Origin: Plasmodium brasilianum
Lineage: Eukaryota; Apicomplexa; Aconoidasida; Haemosporida; Plasmodiidae
DNA: 64,000 bases
Assembly: GCF_023973825.1 (NCBI RefSeq)
Contig: NC_090116.1
Coordinates: 248,001-312,000, forward strand
Direction of reading: 5' to 3'
The notes under the pieces are model-generated. The model saw only the letters and a program-made list of their open reading frames with translations, was not told the DNA's origin and ran no database searches. Positions 50,659 through 63,900 of this stretch are shown in pieces. How positions within the stretch are numbered: position 1 is the stretch's first letter; each line of letters opens with the position of its first letter. Both the position numbers and the translations under genes were made by a program.

Positions 50659-51951
50659 GGCATTTTTATTTTAATTAAAACATATGTTTCATTGCTATAT
50701 GTGTGTATGTGTTTACCCATAGTAGTATATATGTGCATACGTAGTAGTTATGTCGAAACTATTTCATGATAGTGTTTCTTAATAGTAGCACGTTTACATG
50801 CTTATTTAATGTACACTATAATAAAATGCTGTAAATATACAGGGGAATTACTGTAAAAATTCAAATTCCTTAATGAATTGACGTTACAATATATATATAG
50901 GAAAAAAAAAAAATATTATGAGAAACACGCACAAAACTGCTATACATTTTCTTTGCTTAATTTTTTTATACATAAAACTTCATGTATGTGAAAATTATTA
51001 TGAGAACACAGTTTTTAAGTATATCTTAAAATCGATATATAGTTAGTCTAATATATTGCATGCTGTTTTTCTTTTTTTTCTTTTTTTTTATCACTTTAAT
51101 TATATTGTTCATTGATGACAATTGCTATAAAGCGAGTCCATATATTTTAATGGAACTAATAGAAAAATAATAGTAGTAATTCATTTTAATTTTCAGCATC
51201 AGTGTAATATTCTTCAATGTAGAAGAAAAAAAAGAAAAACTTTTATGAGTAATGACAACCTAAGGGCGAAGTTCATATAGGTATATATATGAAATTATTT
51301 CTAACTTTGTGAATACACATACGTATATGTACCTATCTGTATGTATATATATATATATATATACATACACACCTACGTGCATGTTCTCTACGACTTCCTG
51401 CCGCATCGATTGTTTCTGACAGTTAAACGGTGAGATATCTTTACAGATGTACGAGAAATTAAATTCTTTATATTTGATAATAACAACTTATTAATGTAAG
51501 AAACAATTCTATGTATTAATCAGTTCTATAGTTTTTTAAATTATATATGAATTTTCTTTCTACATTTCGTTATATACATAGATTGATTATATAACAAACG
51601 TTACTTTGCATTCCACATAGTCGTATTAATTTTATTTTTTTTTTTACCCTGCTCACACCTTTTTCATTATAACATTGTAACGTTTTATTTGAATTCATAA
51701 ATACCAAATAAAATTTTTAGCAACAAATACATGTCTTGCATTAATAATTTATAATTAACAACTTTGCATATACACACATATATGTGCACATTTGTACACA
51801 TGTGAACAACTGCTGATACCAGTCGCCAGATAGGCACACAGATAGACAAGCAGACATATAGATATATTGATACACATACATACATATATACACAATATAA
51901 GAGCGTAAACTAAGAAAAAAGCGCAGATATATATTTTTGTGAGCACAAAAA
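50659..51951. other. Promoter region of the giant gene
   Basis: AT-rich DNA with TA/TG runs, an intergenic space between two plus-strand genes. One minus-strand open frame (51685-52031) overlaps the start of the giant gene and looks accidental. No other feature is seen. Confidence 0.6.
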
Positions 51952-54900
51952 ATGGGGGACAAGGCACACTTATTTTTAAACGTAGTGGAAAATCCGTCTA
52001 AGGAAGAATTTAGTGTTGTACTTAACAACATAAATATAAAAAGAAAACAAAAAGAGAAATTACAGAATTTGGTATCTGAGGTAGGATATAATATTTATGA
52101 TTACGCACTAAAGGAAGAAAAAAACTCCTATTATGCACTAAGAATGGATAACAGTATAAATGAAAATGTAAAAAATGGAAACAACTCAGATACGACATAT
52201 CATTTCTTATTTAACGAAAAGGAAAACAGAGGAAATAATATTGCCCATTCAGTGGAAGGTAATATTTTAAATAACATGAACAGGGAATATAGTTCTAGTT
52301 CTTTAAAGTCAAATGTAAGGAGAAAAGAAAAAAATAAAATGAGTGCTATTTATGATCATAATGATACTGATGTTTGTACAAACTTAAGTGTCATTCATGG
52401 CAGCAATTCCAATAAATATTCCAAAGCCAACACGGAGCTACTTGCTCAGTATAATAATATAATGAATTATGAAAAAAAAAAATATAACTTGAAAAAGGAT
52501 AATATACAGAATTATGCAAATGAAGAAAATATTCATTATAATTCTTCTCGTTTTGAACAAATTCATAATATAAGTGAAATGAATGAAAAAAACGATCAAA
52601 TTTTTAAGCACCTAAAAGAGGAAGTGCCATATCAAGGGGATAATAAGAGGACACATACATCCTTGCAGTCATCCACAAGTAACATAGAACTAAACATGTT
52701 CAATAACAATATGAACGCAGAGAGTCGACTGAGCAAAGGTGTAAGTGCAACTGAAGCGTGTGATTTGAGCAAAATGAGTAAATCATGTCAGTTGAGCAAA
52801 TTGAACCAAATTAACCATTTGAACCAGTTCAGCGGCGTCGTAAATAATAGCCTGGGCAACGATGGACATTTTGAAAATGTGCACTCTTATGACAGAACTA
52901 ATGATTACAGTTTTTACATGCTAAAAAAAAGAGAGTTAACATATCTAGATGAACTAAATCAAAGGGATATACATGACAATGATAGTATTCCTGCGTATAA
53001 TAAACTTCAAAATAAGGAAGCAGTTACTAATTTAGTTGATGATGATTATACAAACTATAATTTAAATAAAGTACATAATATATTTAGTGTTAAATACGAC
53101 AAAATGAACTCTAATAAATATAATTTATTTAATAAAAACATCCATATATGTAGTGATCATAAGGGGTTGCCTTGTATTAGCTGCATTGATCAGAATACGG
53201 GGGACAAATGTATGTTCAGACTAGTAAATGCTTGCGATAGAACAACTAATTATAAAAGTGTAGGTGATACCAACATTAGAATCAACCTTAACGATGTTAC
53301 TTGCGTGAATGAAGGTAGTCTATATAATGATGAAGCATTCAACCACAATATGGTCATTCCACGTGTCAGTGATGCATTAGATAATCGGAAGAAAACCATC
53401 AATAGTAGTGGCGGTACTACCGGAAGAGTCAGTGTCGACATTAATGGATATAAATGCGATGATAGAGAAAGCAACTTGAATTATAAACATTTTGCAAATA
53501 TAGACAATGCCCGATATAGAAGTGGTGATGAGAATACTTTAAATTTTGTGGAAGATTATATAAATGATATGAATGCACATAAATTAATAATAAACACCAG
53601 TAGCAGCAATACTAATACGCAGGCGATAGGTGTCAATAACGGCAGTGTGAACTTCCCTAACAATTTGAAAAGGATTACTGTAAATACACATAACCAGAGG
53701 GATAACGGCACGAACTGGGGTGAACAACTAGACCAGTGCTATATGGATAGCACAAATAGGTCATATAATATGAAAAAACATGAACTTAGAAATGTGGGAA
53801 GCAATATAGCAAGAGCTGAAATTGTTAGAGGTGAAAGTATAAGGTGTGAAAATATAAGGGGTGAAAGTGTAAGGGGTGAAAGTGTAAGGGGTGCAAGTGT
53901 AAGGGGTGAAAGTGTAATGGGTGCAAGTGTAAGGGGTGAAAGTGTAAGGGGTGCAAGTGTAAGGGGTGAAAGTATAAGAGATGAGAGCGTAATAAATGAA
54001 AGCATAAATGGGGAAAACATAATGAACCAAAACAATTGCGCATTTTTGCAAAATGATACGGAACTACCACACGTTTCACTAGCTGTAGAGAACATATTGT
54101 TAAACAAAGATAGCGTGAATTATAATAGGTATTTGTTCAAAAATAATGTGAAAGATATAATCCCCATGAATAGCATCAGTCGCATTCAGCACATAGACTG
54201 TGAGAAAATGAGAAAGAACGATCTAAATAAATATGAAAATTATGAGGGAAATATGAGATTGCAGGGAGGAGAACCAAGTCCAGAGAGTTGCAAAATAAGT
54301 GGGAATTCGAAATTTAAGTCTAATGTAAAAATGAATTGTGCATATTGTGCAAATTATGCTAATTGCGCTAACTATGTAGATTGTGCTAATTGTGCAAATT
54401 GCATAAATTGTGGGAATAATAGGCAGCCGACAAATGATAAAAGAAATAACGAAACCGCACACACGAACAGTAATAATAATACCAAATGGTTCTTTGACTT
54501 TAATCAGGGAAGTAATAATATCAGTCTGAATAATAATACACGTATGATGGTTAAAAACAGTTCATATAATTTAAATGATAATGGAAAGCTACTAAACAGT
54601 GTGAGAATCGCTAACAGTGTTAACAGTGATGACAACAACATGAATGAGGGAATCCTTTACATTGATGAATGTAACCGCATTGAACCGTTTTATCAAGAAG
54701 AGCCATACAACAATTATGCTAACTGTGAAGGTGCATGCGTCAGTATTAGCAAGAGAAACTGCATGAGTGCCAATGGTAACGTTGGTAACTACATAAGTGA
54801 AAGTAATAACCATGCCGATGGTAATAATAGCTACAAAAATGGTAATAGTTTTTCTGAAGAGGTTCTTCTAGGTGCAAGCACACGTAAAAAGAACTACGAA

Positions 54901-57900
54901 AATAAAGAAAAGGAAGAATATCAACATAACTGCTTACCAAATGAAGACATCGAATTAAACGGAAAGAGTAAAATTAAAGAACAAAAATATAACAATTACT
55001 ACCATAAAAATTATAATTTAAAAATTTTGAGAAATAATGAAATAATGTCGGAAAAGAGTAGAATATCCAAGACACTTTTTTCGTTTGATGAATCTTGTCA
55101 TAATTCTGAGAACACTAAATCATCATACATTTTGAACTCAGAAGGAAAAATGGTACAAGCACAGGAAGAATCTCAGTATTATAATAGCAGCAGCAATAAC
55201 GACGTAGTAATAGTCAACGACATGGTATTGAACACTGACGTGGTGCTAAAAAGCAATGTGACATGCATAAATAAGGCAAAATATGGAAATGGAGCTAACT
55301 ATAAATGGGTAATTATGGAAGACTACGGAAATGGAAGTAGAAGCGGGAACATGAATGATAACATACTAGGAAGTATAATACAAAACATACGATATTACAG
55401 CAGTAAAGTGTTCAATGACGTGCTTATGAATAACGATTCCTTTAAAAAAAAAAAATTAAACGAACTAAATTTGTATTTATCAAAATTAAAGGTTAAAAAT
55501 TATGAAGATTTCTTTTTCAATTTAAATAAATTCTATGAAAATTTTCTTATTCTTCTTAATTCAAATTATTTATATAAATATAACTCTTCTATACTGTACA
55601 GCATTTGTGTCGTTGCAAAAAATCTCCTCTTTTTACTGCACCTAGGGATATACATATTTCATATTATTAAAACATGTATGTATTGTATTGTAAAGCTTAT
55701 TTTAGTAAAACCAATTTTTATTACCGATAAAGCTTGGTTCTTCTTACTAAATTTGTATAAATGTCTCTTTGAAAAATTATATGAATATTTTAAGAAGGAC
55801 TTAAACAATGTACACTCTTACAATAATAAAGTATTCCTTGGCATCATGTTATCCTTCATCAACGTTTTTAATGAAACCATTTTAGAATATGCAAAAATGA
55901 GGGTCATATCAAGAAATAAAAAGAAGGAAGAATTTATTGCTTTCCCGCTATATGAATCTTTGAAGCCTTTTTTTTTCGTAAATACATATTATACTGATGA
56001 TGAAGCTAAAATGGGTAAAGAAAACACATGGACAAGTGAGAGCAAGTTCAAAGGGAGACACCATCAAATTGAGGAAGACAACAGGGAAGGTACACCACAT
56101 AAACATATTAGTAAACATGATGAGGTGATCAACGGTGGAATAAATTACAAAGGAAAAGGCGAAAAGATAGTGTTACAGAGAGAATCTGATGAAGTGGAAG
56201 AAGCGGACGCAATGAACTCAGCAAACGCTGAAGACAAAACGGAATTCCCCATAGTGCAGTCGAATCATTACAACAAAATAGATGAACTAACAGATACTGT
56301 ATTTTCAACCAGCACAAAAGATATACATTTATGTGATGAAAAGAATACGGGAAATGACCACATGTGTACACCTTTCAAAAATTGCACCAAAAAAAAAATG
56401 GAGGACGAATTAACGATTACCATGAGAAACAATCTTCTATGTTGTGTTCATGTACTTATCAAAATATTCTCACACATATATATAAACAACTGGGATAAAA
56501 TACTATATTATTATAATGAAAGTAAAAAAGAACTTATTCCAATATTTTTAACAATAGTTATAAAAGATCAGAACCAGAAACTTAGGACTAATTCCATTTT
56601 GTGTTTAAAATACTTGTTTGATTGTAAGCAACTGAAATATTGGTTTTTACTAAAGGGAAGTAACACCAACAGTGATAATAATAATGAAAATACCATTATT
56701 AGTGATGAAAACACACACAATGAAGGGGATAATGTAGAAGCTTCTTTCAATCATAGCAATTGTGGGAACGATTTTTCTCCCAATAACAATTATAATATAT
56801 GCATGTTGTCAAGTACAAACCGAATAAGCGATAATTTATTATCTAATGCAGAACAATCCCTTCTTACTAATAAAGATTTATCCCTACAGAATAATAGTAT
56901 GATGAAAAATATTAGTAATGCAACTAATGAAAAAAAGCTATGTACAGGTAAACAGGGCAAGCAGCAAAATACCACAGAAAAGGTGCATAATTTTAGTTTG
57001 GTTATGTACGATGTTAATAATACCAGTATGAGCGTAAATAATTACACAAGTGTGAACATTGAGGTGGAAAATAGGACTCCCGTAAGTTTAGAAAATTACA
57101 AAAACAGTAGCAGCATTAGAGATAATAAGAACAGCATCAGCAGTAGCAACGGAAAACTTTGCAGTGATATGCGTGTGAAGGATAAATATTACGATCGATT
57201 AACAAACGCCAATATTAAGAAAACTGCAACAGAACAGAGCATTGTGCACATTCTCTCAACATTAACAAAACTAATAACCAATATGTACGTACTAGATAAC
57301 AAAGGTAACTTCCACACCCCCGCAGACAGACTAAACATCTATCGCTTCTTTTTACGAGTTTCTCAGTCCATATTAATACCAAAATATAAAAATTTGCTAG
57401 TACAAATATTGAAATTTTTTTTTTTCTATTTATTAAAATACCTTATCTATTTTAACCATGGAGATGTTTTCCTCTTTTGCGTAAAAAGATTACTACAAAA
57501 TAATAATAATTTAAAATATGACAAAGGTGAAAGGAATTATAATAGCTCCATATACTTATCACCACATAACGACGAAATTTCTGATAGAGGGAAGTCAGAT
57601 TGGAATTTAAATAGCCCAAAACATTTTTATAACATTTCGAGCGATAGTTATAATATGCATTTCTTTCAAAATAGACATATAAGTGGTAGACGTAATATCA
57701 TAGAAAGCATTTACTTTCAAAACGATTATAAGGACGAAGACGAACGAATAATTAGCTCATTAAATAATTATATAAACAGTTTTATGGAGGATGAAGAGTA
57801 TGATGAGTACGATGAATGTGATGAGCACTCTTATGAAAAGGATAGCGAGAGAGAAAGAGATAAGGCAGGAGAGGAGCTGCGTAGGGGGAAGCGAACGGAT

Positions 57901-60900
57901 CTGCATACACAGCAACAAACAGAACAACGATCGGATCAGAAGAAAAGAAAAAAGAAAGAAAGAGACGTGGAGGAACCAGAAGAAGAAAATAAAGACACAG
58001 ATGGTATGAACGGTGCAAATGACAAGAACGCGTGTGGCGGGGCTAACGAGAATAAAAAGAATAAATCTGAAAATAAAAAAATATCCATAGAAAAAAAACA
58101 ACTTAATGAAGATAATGAAAGCAAAATAAAGATTAACATTCATGATAAAGAGGGTAATATAACTGATAATATAATTATGCCGAACGAAAAGGAGAATGGG
58201 GAAAAAGTTGGCGTGTTCCATGAGGACAGCAGTGTGAGTGGTAACTGTGTGAATAGTAATATTATCGATAGTAAGAATGTACTTGACGATGATAGACTTT
58301 TACATGAGGATGGAAAAAACGCACGTGAGATATGTACTGCAAACTGTAGTGTGTTTCATGAAAACAGTAATAAAACGAGTAAAAAGAAGAAGAAGAAAAA
58401 AAAAAAAAAAAATGTAGAAAGAAGAAATATGGAAAATGTAAAGAACACACAAAACAACATGAGAACGATTTGTGCATGTAAAATTGCGCCAAGCAACACA
58501 TCGAAAAACAAAAAAAGATCTGTAAAAAAAAAAAGCACAAACTGTATTTCATTTTTGTACAAAAATATAGATAAAATAGATAGAACTCTTCTTTGTAATG
58601 ATGATTATGATCTATTAATTAGTGTATTATATTCAAATGAATATTATAAAAGTTCGAAATATATATGCACAATAACAGTTATTGTCAATATATTTTCCGT
58701 TTTATTATGTGAATATAATGATGATTTATATTATTTTTTATGCACCAATATATACGGAAAATATATAAATCAATCGTTAAATGATAGAAATATTTACTGT
58801 AATAACATTTCGAAGAATTACCTGTACAATATATCCTTTGCACAGTTAATATATTTTATGTTAATTTTTTTATACAAAATATTTTATCAACCTTGCACAC
58901 ATGTAAAAAACGCTGTAAAAAATGGTGTGAAATCGTCCTCAAACGCGAATGATACTATTTATTTGAGCAAAAATGAGAGTAAAGATAAGGGGGAAAATGA
59001 GATCAAAGATGAGAGAAACAATGGAGTTAGCAGCACTGGTATAGTAAATAATAAAATAGAAAGAAACCTGCCCTCTGACATACATATACATAACAAGCCC
59101 ATCTTAGAAAATATAATGCGAGATCATGAACAAAATTATAAATGTGAAAATAGGCACAGCATGAACTCCTATAATGATCTGTACGATAATTATATCACTT
59201 CTTATATGCAGCAAGAAAATATTGAACATACCACATTAAGTACGTTTGATAAGAACAATTTAATACCATATGATATTCAAATATTTAAAAATATTTTTTT
59301 AGTTTTTCAGAAAACTTTAAAATATTATTTATTTTGCTATATGCATTGTTGGGAAGATGTAAAGAATTTACTGGAATATTTTCTGCAATCTGAAAACATA
59401 AATATAAAAATTATATCAATCAAAATAGTAATTGATGTGTTTAGTTTTATTAACACATATTATGATAATAACTGTAATGAATATGAACTACCAATATATA
59501 AACAAAAAGATGAATTTAAAAACAGTCAAATTTTTAATAATAAGTACAACAGTCAAGCGGAATTTCTACAAGGGGAAAATGATGATGAGGACACGCACAA
59601 CACCTCCTTAAGTACCAAGGGGAAAAACTCCTCCGTAGAGGGTAAAGCAGATATAGCTATTTCATCAAATGATAAGAGTGAACAAGTTAGCGATGTGTCA
59701 AGTTTAAATTCAATGCAAAAAAGTTTATCGAAGCAAACTAATAATTGTATTGATTATATTTTTTCAAATTCGGAAGAGAGAAACAACTTAGTAGACTACG
59801 ACATGAACAATGTGAGAAATATTATGCAAGAAACGCAGCCTAACATTTACAATTCTACAATTTCACTCAGTGTGAACAACTCTAGACATAATACGCCTAT
59901 CATGAATCATAGTAGAAGTAACGGAAGGAAAAAAGGAAGCGATAAGAATGCCCATAACAACAGTTTCAATCCTATGGACGAACAAAGTGTATCCGAGTCA
60001 AAACATTCATTTAAAACTATAAAAAGCATGTCAGATAGGTTTCTCAAAGTAACCAAAAAGAACAGAAGTGAACAAGAGAAAAATGATATGGATATAAAAA
60101 ATAACATAACAAAAGAGAAAAAATTTTTGTATCATAAATTCAGTGAGTCAAATGAAAGCAGTAAGAAGAAAAAGTTTATGGAACTTGTCGAAAATGATAT
60201 GATTTATCTGTTTCAAAAGTATATTTTAATACATATTCATAATATAAACAAAATACACGATGATGTAATTAATAAAAGAAGCAAAGTGAAACAAATTTTC
60301 CTTAACACAATTATCTGCATTTCTCAGTTAAGTTATGAAGGTTTTAAAATTTTAAAGGTGGAAGATATTCAAAAGTTAACAAATCTAGTTTCCTCATGTG
60401 TTCATAGTATTAAGTGCAATATCATAACTGCACTAAGTAAATATATTATTAAATACATTTTTATCTTTAATAAAAGATTTATTCAGAATTATGAAAAAAG
60501 AATAAATTTATTGCACATGAAGTCTACTAATGTCTATTACAATAACATCCATGCAACAGCGGCAAATAATGTTCATATAAAAAAAAAAAAAAACTTAAAT
60601 ATTAATTCTTATTGTAATACTGAAAGTGTATTAAACAGCCATAATTTTAAATCCATGAATTATGAAATATTCGAAAAAGGGGGCACAAAGGAAAATGCTA
60701 CAGATGTGTTTACCACTACTTCTTTTTCATCAAATTGTAAATATAATAGTGGAAGCAACACTAGGAGCACTAATAAAAAGAAGCTTAACACGACTGACGA
60801 ATATATAAATAGTAAAACTTATTCCAGTTCGACTCAACCCAACATAAAATACGACAAAAAGGAATATACAAAAAGACGTACTTACTTGGATAATACTTCA

Positions 60901-63900
60901 ATATATCACGATCCCCAAGAATTACCACGTTACGACAAAAATTATGATACTGAAAAAAGAGAAATTAATCTGATTAATTCAGCAGTGCGCAATTCGGAAT
61001 CTACCACGAGTAATGTTAATCATAGCGGTAGCAATAGTAATGGTAGTAGTAATGGCAGTAGTAATGGCAATAGTAATGGCAGTAGTAATAGCAGTAGTAA
61101 TAACAATTGCAATCGCAATAACCGTAGCACAGAGTTTAAAATAAAATTTAACCTTTCCATTACGGATCCACACATAACGCAAGTACCCGTGCAAGATAAT
61201 GGGGAAAATATAATACAAGATGAGCTTGCATCTTACAAAAGTTTTCATTTTAGGGGATTCCCTTTTGTAGGGAAAAAGATAACAGAAAGTAATCATCAAA
61301 TAGTGATATATAAAGAGAAAAGAGAACTACTAAACCGTTCTGTACTTGCACAAAACAAAAACAACCCTAGATATAATTCCATGTGCATTGACCATTGCAC
61401 AAACCATAAACAGGAGGAAAGCACCAATAATGGAAATTGCACTACTACACAAAACGGAGTTGAACTCATTAATTTGAAGTGTGAAAAAACTTCTTTGTTT
61501 CAAGACAGTAATGATGATGAAAGCAATACCAACTTCAACTTGAAGTGTTTAAAAAAAATGGCAACTAACACGAGAAATGTTAATAGAGAGAGTGTTAATA
61601 ATAAAGAGCGGATAGTAAGTAGACCAAAAAAAGGCAAAAATGAAGGAGCGGCAGAAGGAGAAGTAGTAATAAAAGACGAAGCGGTATTAGTTAACGAAGC
61701 GGTATTAGTTGACGAAGCGGTAGTAGTAGACGAAGCGGTAGTAGTAGACGAAGCGGTAGTAGTAGACGAAGCGGTAGTAGTAGACGAAGTGGCAGTAGTA
61801 GACAAATCGGCAGTAGTAGACAAATCGGCAGTAGTAGACAAATCGGCAGTAGTAGACAAATCGGCAGTAGAAGACGAATCGGCAGTTGTAGACGAAACGG
61901 CAGTAGTAGACGAAACGGAGAACAGGAGAGAAAAAAGAAGCTACAGTAAGAATACCAATAATTGTAACAAAAATATTTTTTTTTGTAATTCCATTTACAA
62001 GTCCCCTAATTCAGAAGATGAAAGAGCGTCGTCCACGCAACCAATCAACTTCAACGTATGTGAAAAAGAAATGAACAACCTGAATGTAAAGAATGATGAA
62101 GAGATAGAAAAACATTATTTGAATAAAGTTTTTTCAATTAAAAACATAGATGAAAAGGATAAATGGAATGAGGATGTGTACAAATTAGAAAAGCAGAAGA
62201 ATGAAAAGAAGTTATTTGAGTTATATTACATATACATTTATATAATTATTCATATAATTAAATTTTATAACGATTCTTTTGTAGATTTAAAATATTATAC
62301 GTATAATTGTATATGTGAAATTGCCAGTTCTTATATTCCTTTTTATTTCACCCAAAATAATATTAAAACATTTTCCTACTATAGTAATTATAATAGTGAG
62401 GAAAACAAAAACATAAACAATTTTATCGATTTTATAAATGATATTCATTTATCTATAGATATGAATGACTTCAATTTATGTCACATGAGCAAGAACAAAA
62501 GTAATGAGCTAAATATGAAATGTTCCAAAAATTGTGTTCATTGTAGATATGTTATTGATACAGATGATTTTACATACACAGAAGCTGATAGCTACTTAAA
62601 TAGTATAACAAATATAGATAAGACTAAAAACAAATGCGCTGTCTCAACAAAGCTTAGCAGCAATAATAATTATAATAATAGTACAACTGCTGATAGTAAT
62701 TATAATGGCAATACCGCTGCAAGCGGTAGTAACAGCAGTAGCTTCTGCAAAAGGTACGACACTAAAGTTAACCAAGCACAAAGTAATGAAAGTCATGAAT
62801 GTTATCCAGTGAGTACCTTAACGAGCAGCCCCTCCAACATGCACAATATGTTTATGAACAATGTATATATAATATCATACATTGAGTATATTTATATATT
62901 ATTATTAATTGTAAGAGAAAACAAAAGTGTAGAAAAAGATAGAGCTGTTTGTTGTATTATTAGATATGTAGGATTTATATGTAAAAATGTGAATTTCTTC
63001 CTATTCAATTATATTAATTTATTGCCGTCCACATTTCTTGTTAAATATTTTATTTATTTGAACAATATAATAAAAAGAAAAGGTCTGATTGACATCTTCA
63101 CGTCTGATACGCATGATGTGGAAAACACCGAGGGGCAGGGAAAGCATGAGGAGTTACCAAAAAATGCTAGGAGTGGGAGCGATGGAAGCAGAGGATATGA
63201 AAGCAAGAGTGACGTAAGTTGGAACGACGTAAACAGAAATGAAGTAATCGGGAACGACATAAACAGGAACGAAGTAATAGGGAAAGACATAAACAGGAAC
63301 GAAGTAAACAGGAACGATGGGACTGGGAGCACGAAGGGGGAACAACTATCTGCCAAAGAACAGGGTACACAAAAGGGAGTCGACAGTGAGGGTAAGAAAA
63401 CGTCCTCTTTTTTCCGCATGAATGAAAATAAAAAACTACATCGGAAAAGTTCATACATGTCAAGATGTGAAAACAGAATAAATGAGAGAGCAGAAAATAA
63501 AAAAGGGGATAGTTTAAAATTTTATCGCTTATTTTTAAATGTATATATAAAATATGAATACGAATTTGATGACTGTTTTTTTTCATTTAACAAAAATTTC
63601 GAAGAAAAAAATAATACGGAAAAGGTTACAAAGGATTGGACTAATAAATATACGAAAGATTATCCATTAAATGAAAAATCTAAACCAAGTAAAGGAATAA
63701 TAAAGAATAAAAACATTGGAGATACGAAAGTAAAACATACCGTTTTACATAATTTTAATGATAATTGTTTTGAAAGATATTCTGATAAAAAAGATAATAG
63801 TATCTGTGATGACTCAATAATAATAGAAATAAAAGACATATTTAATTCAAACATAAGTAAGAATTATTTTAAATATAACCCGAATAATGTAGACGCAAAA

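Noticed and set aside
53739..54107. Minus-strand ORFs of repeated PLTLSPLTLAP type
   Set aside because: Antisense reading of the GESVRG repeat of the giant gene.
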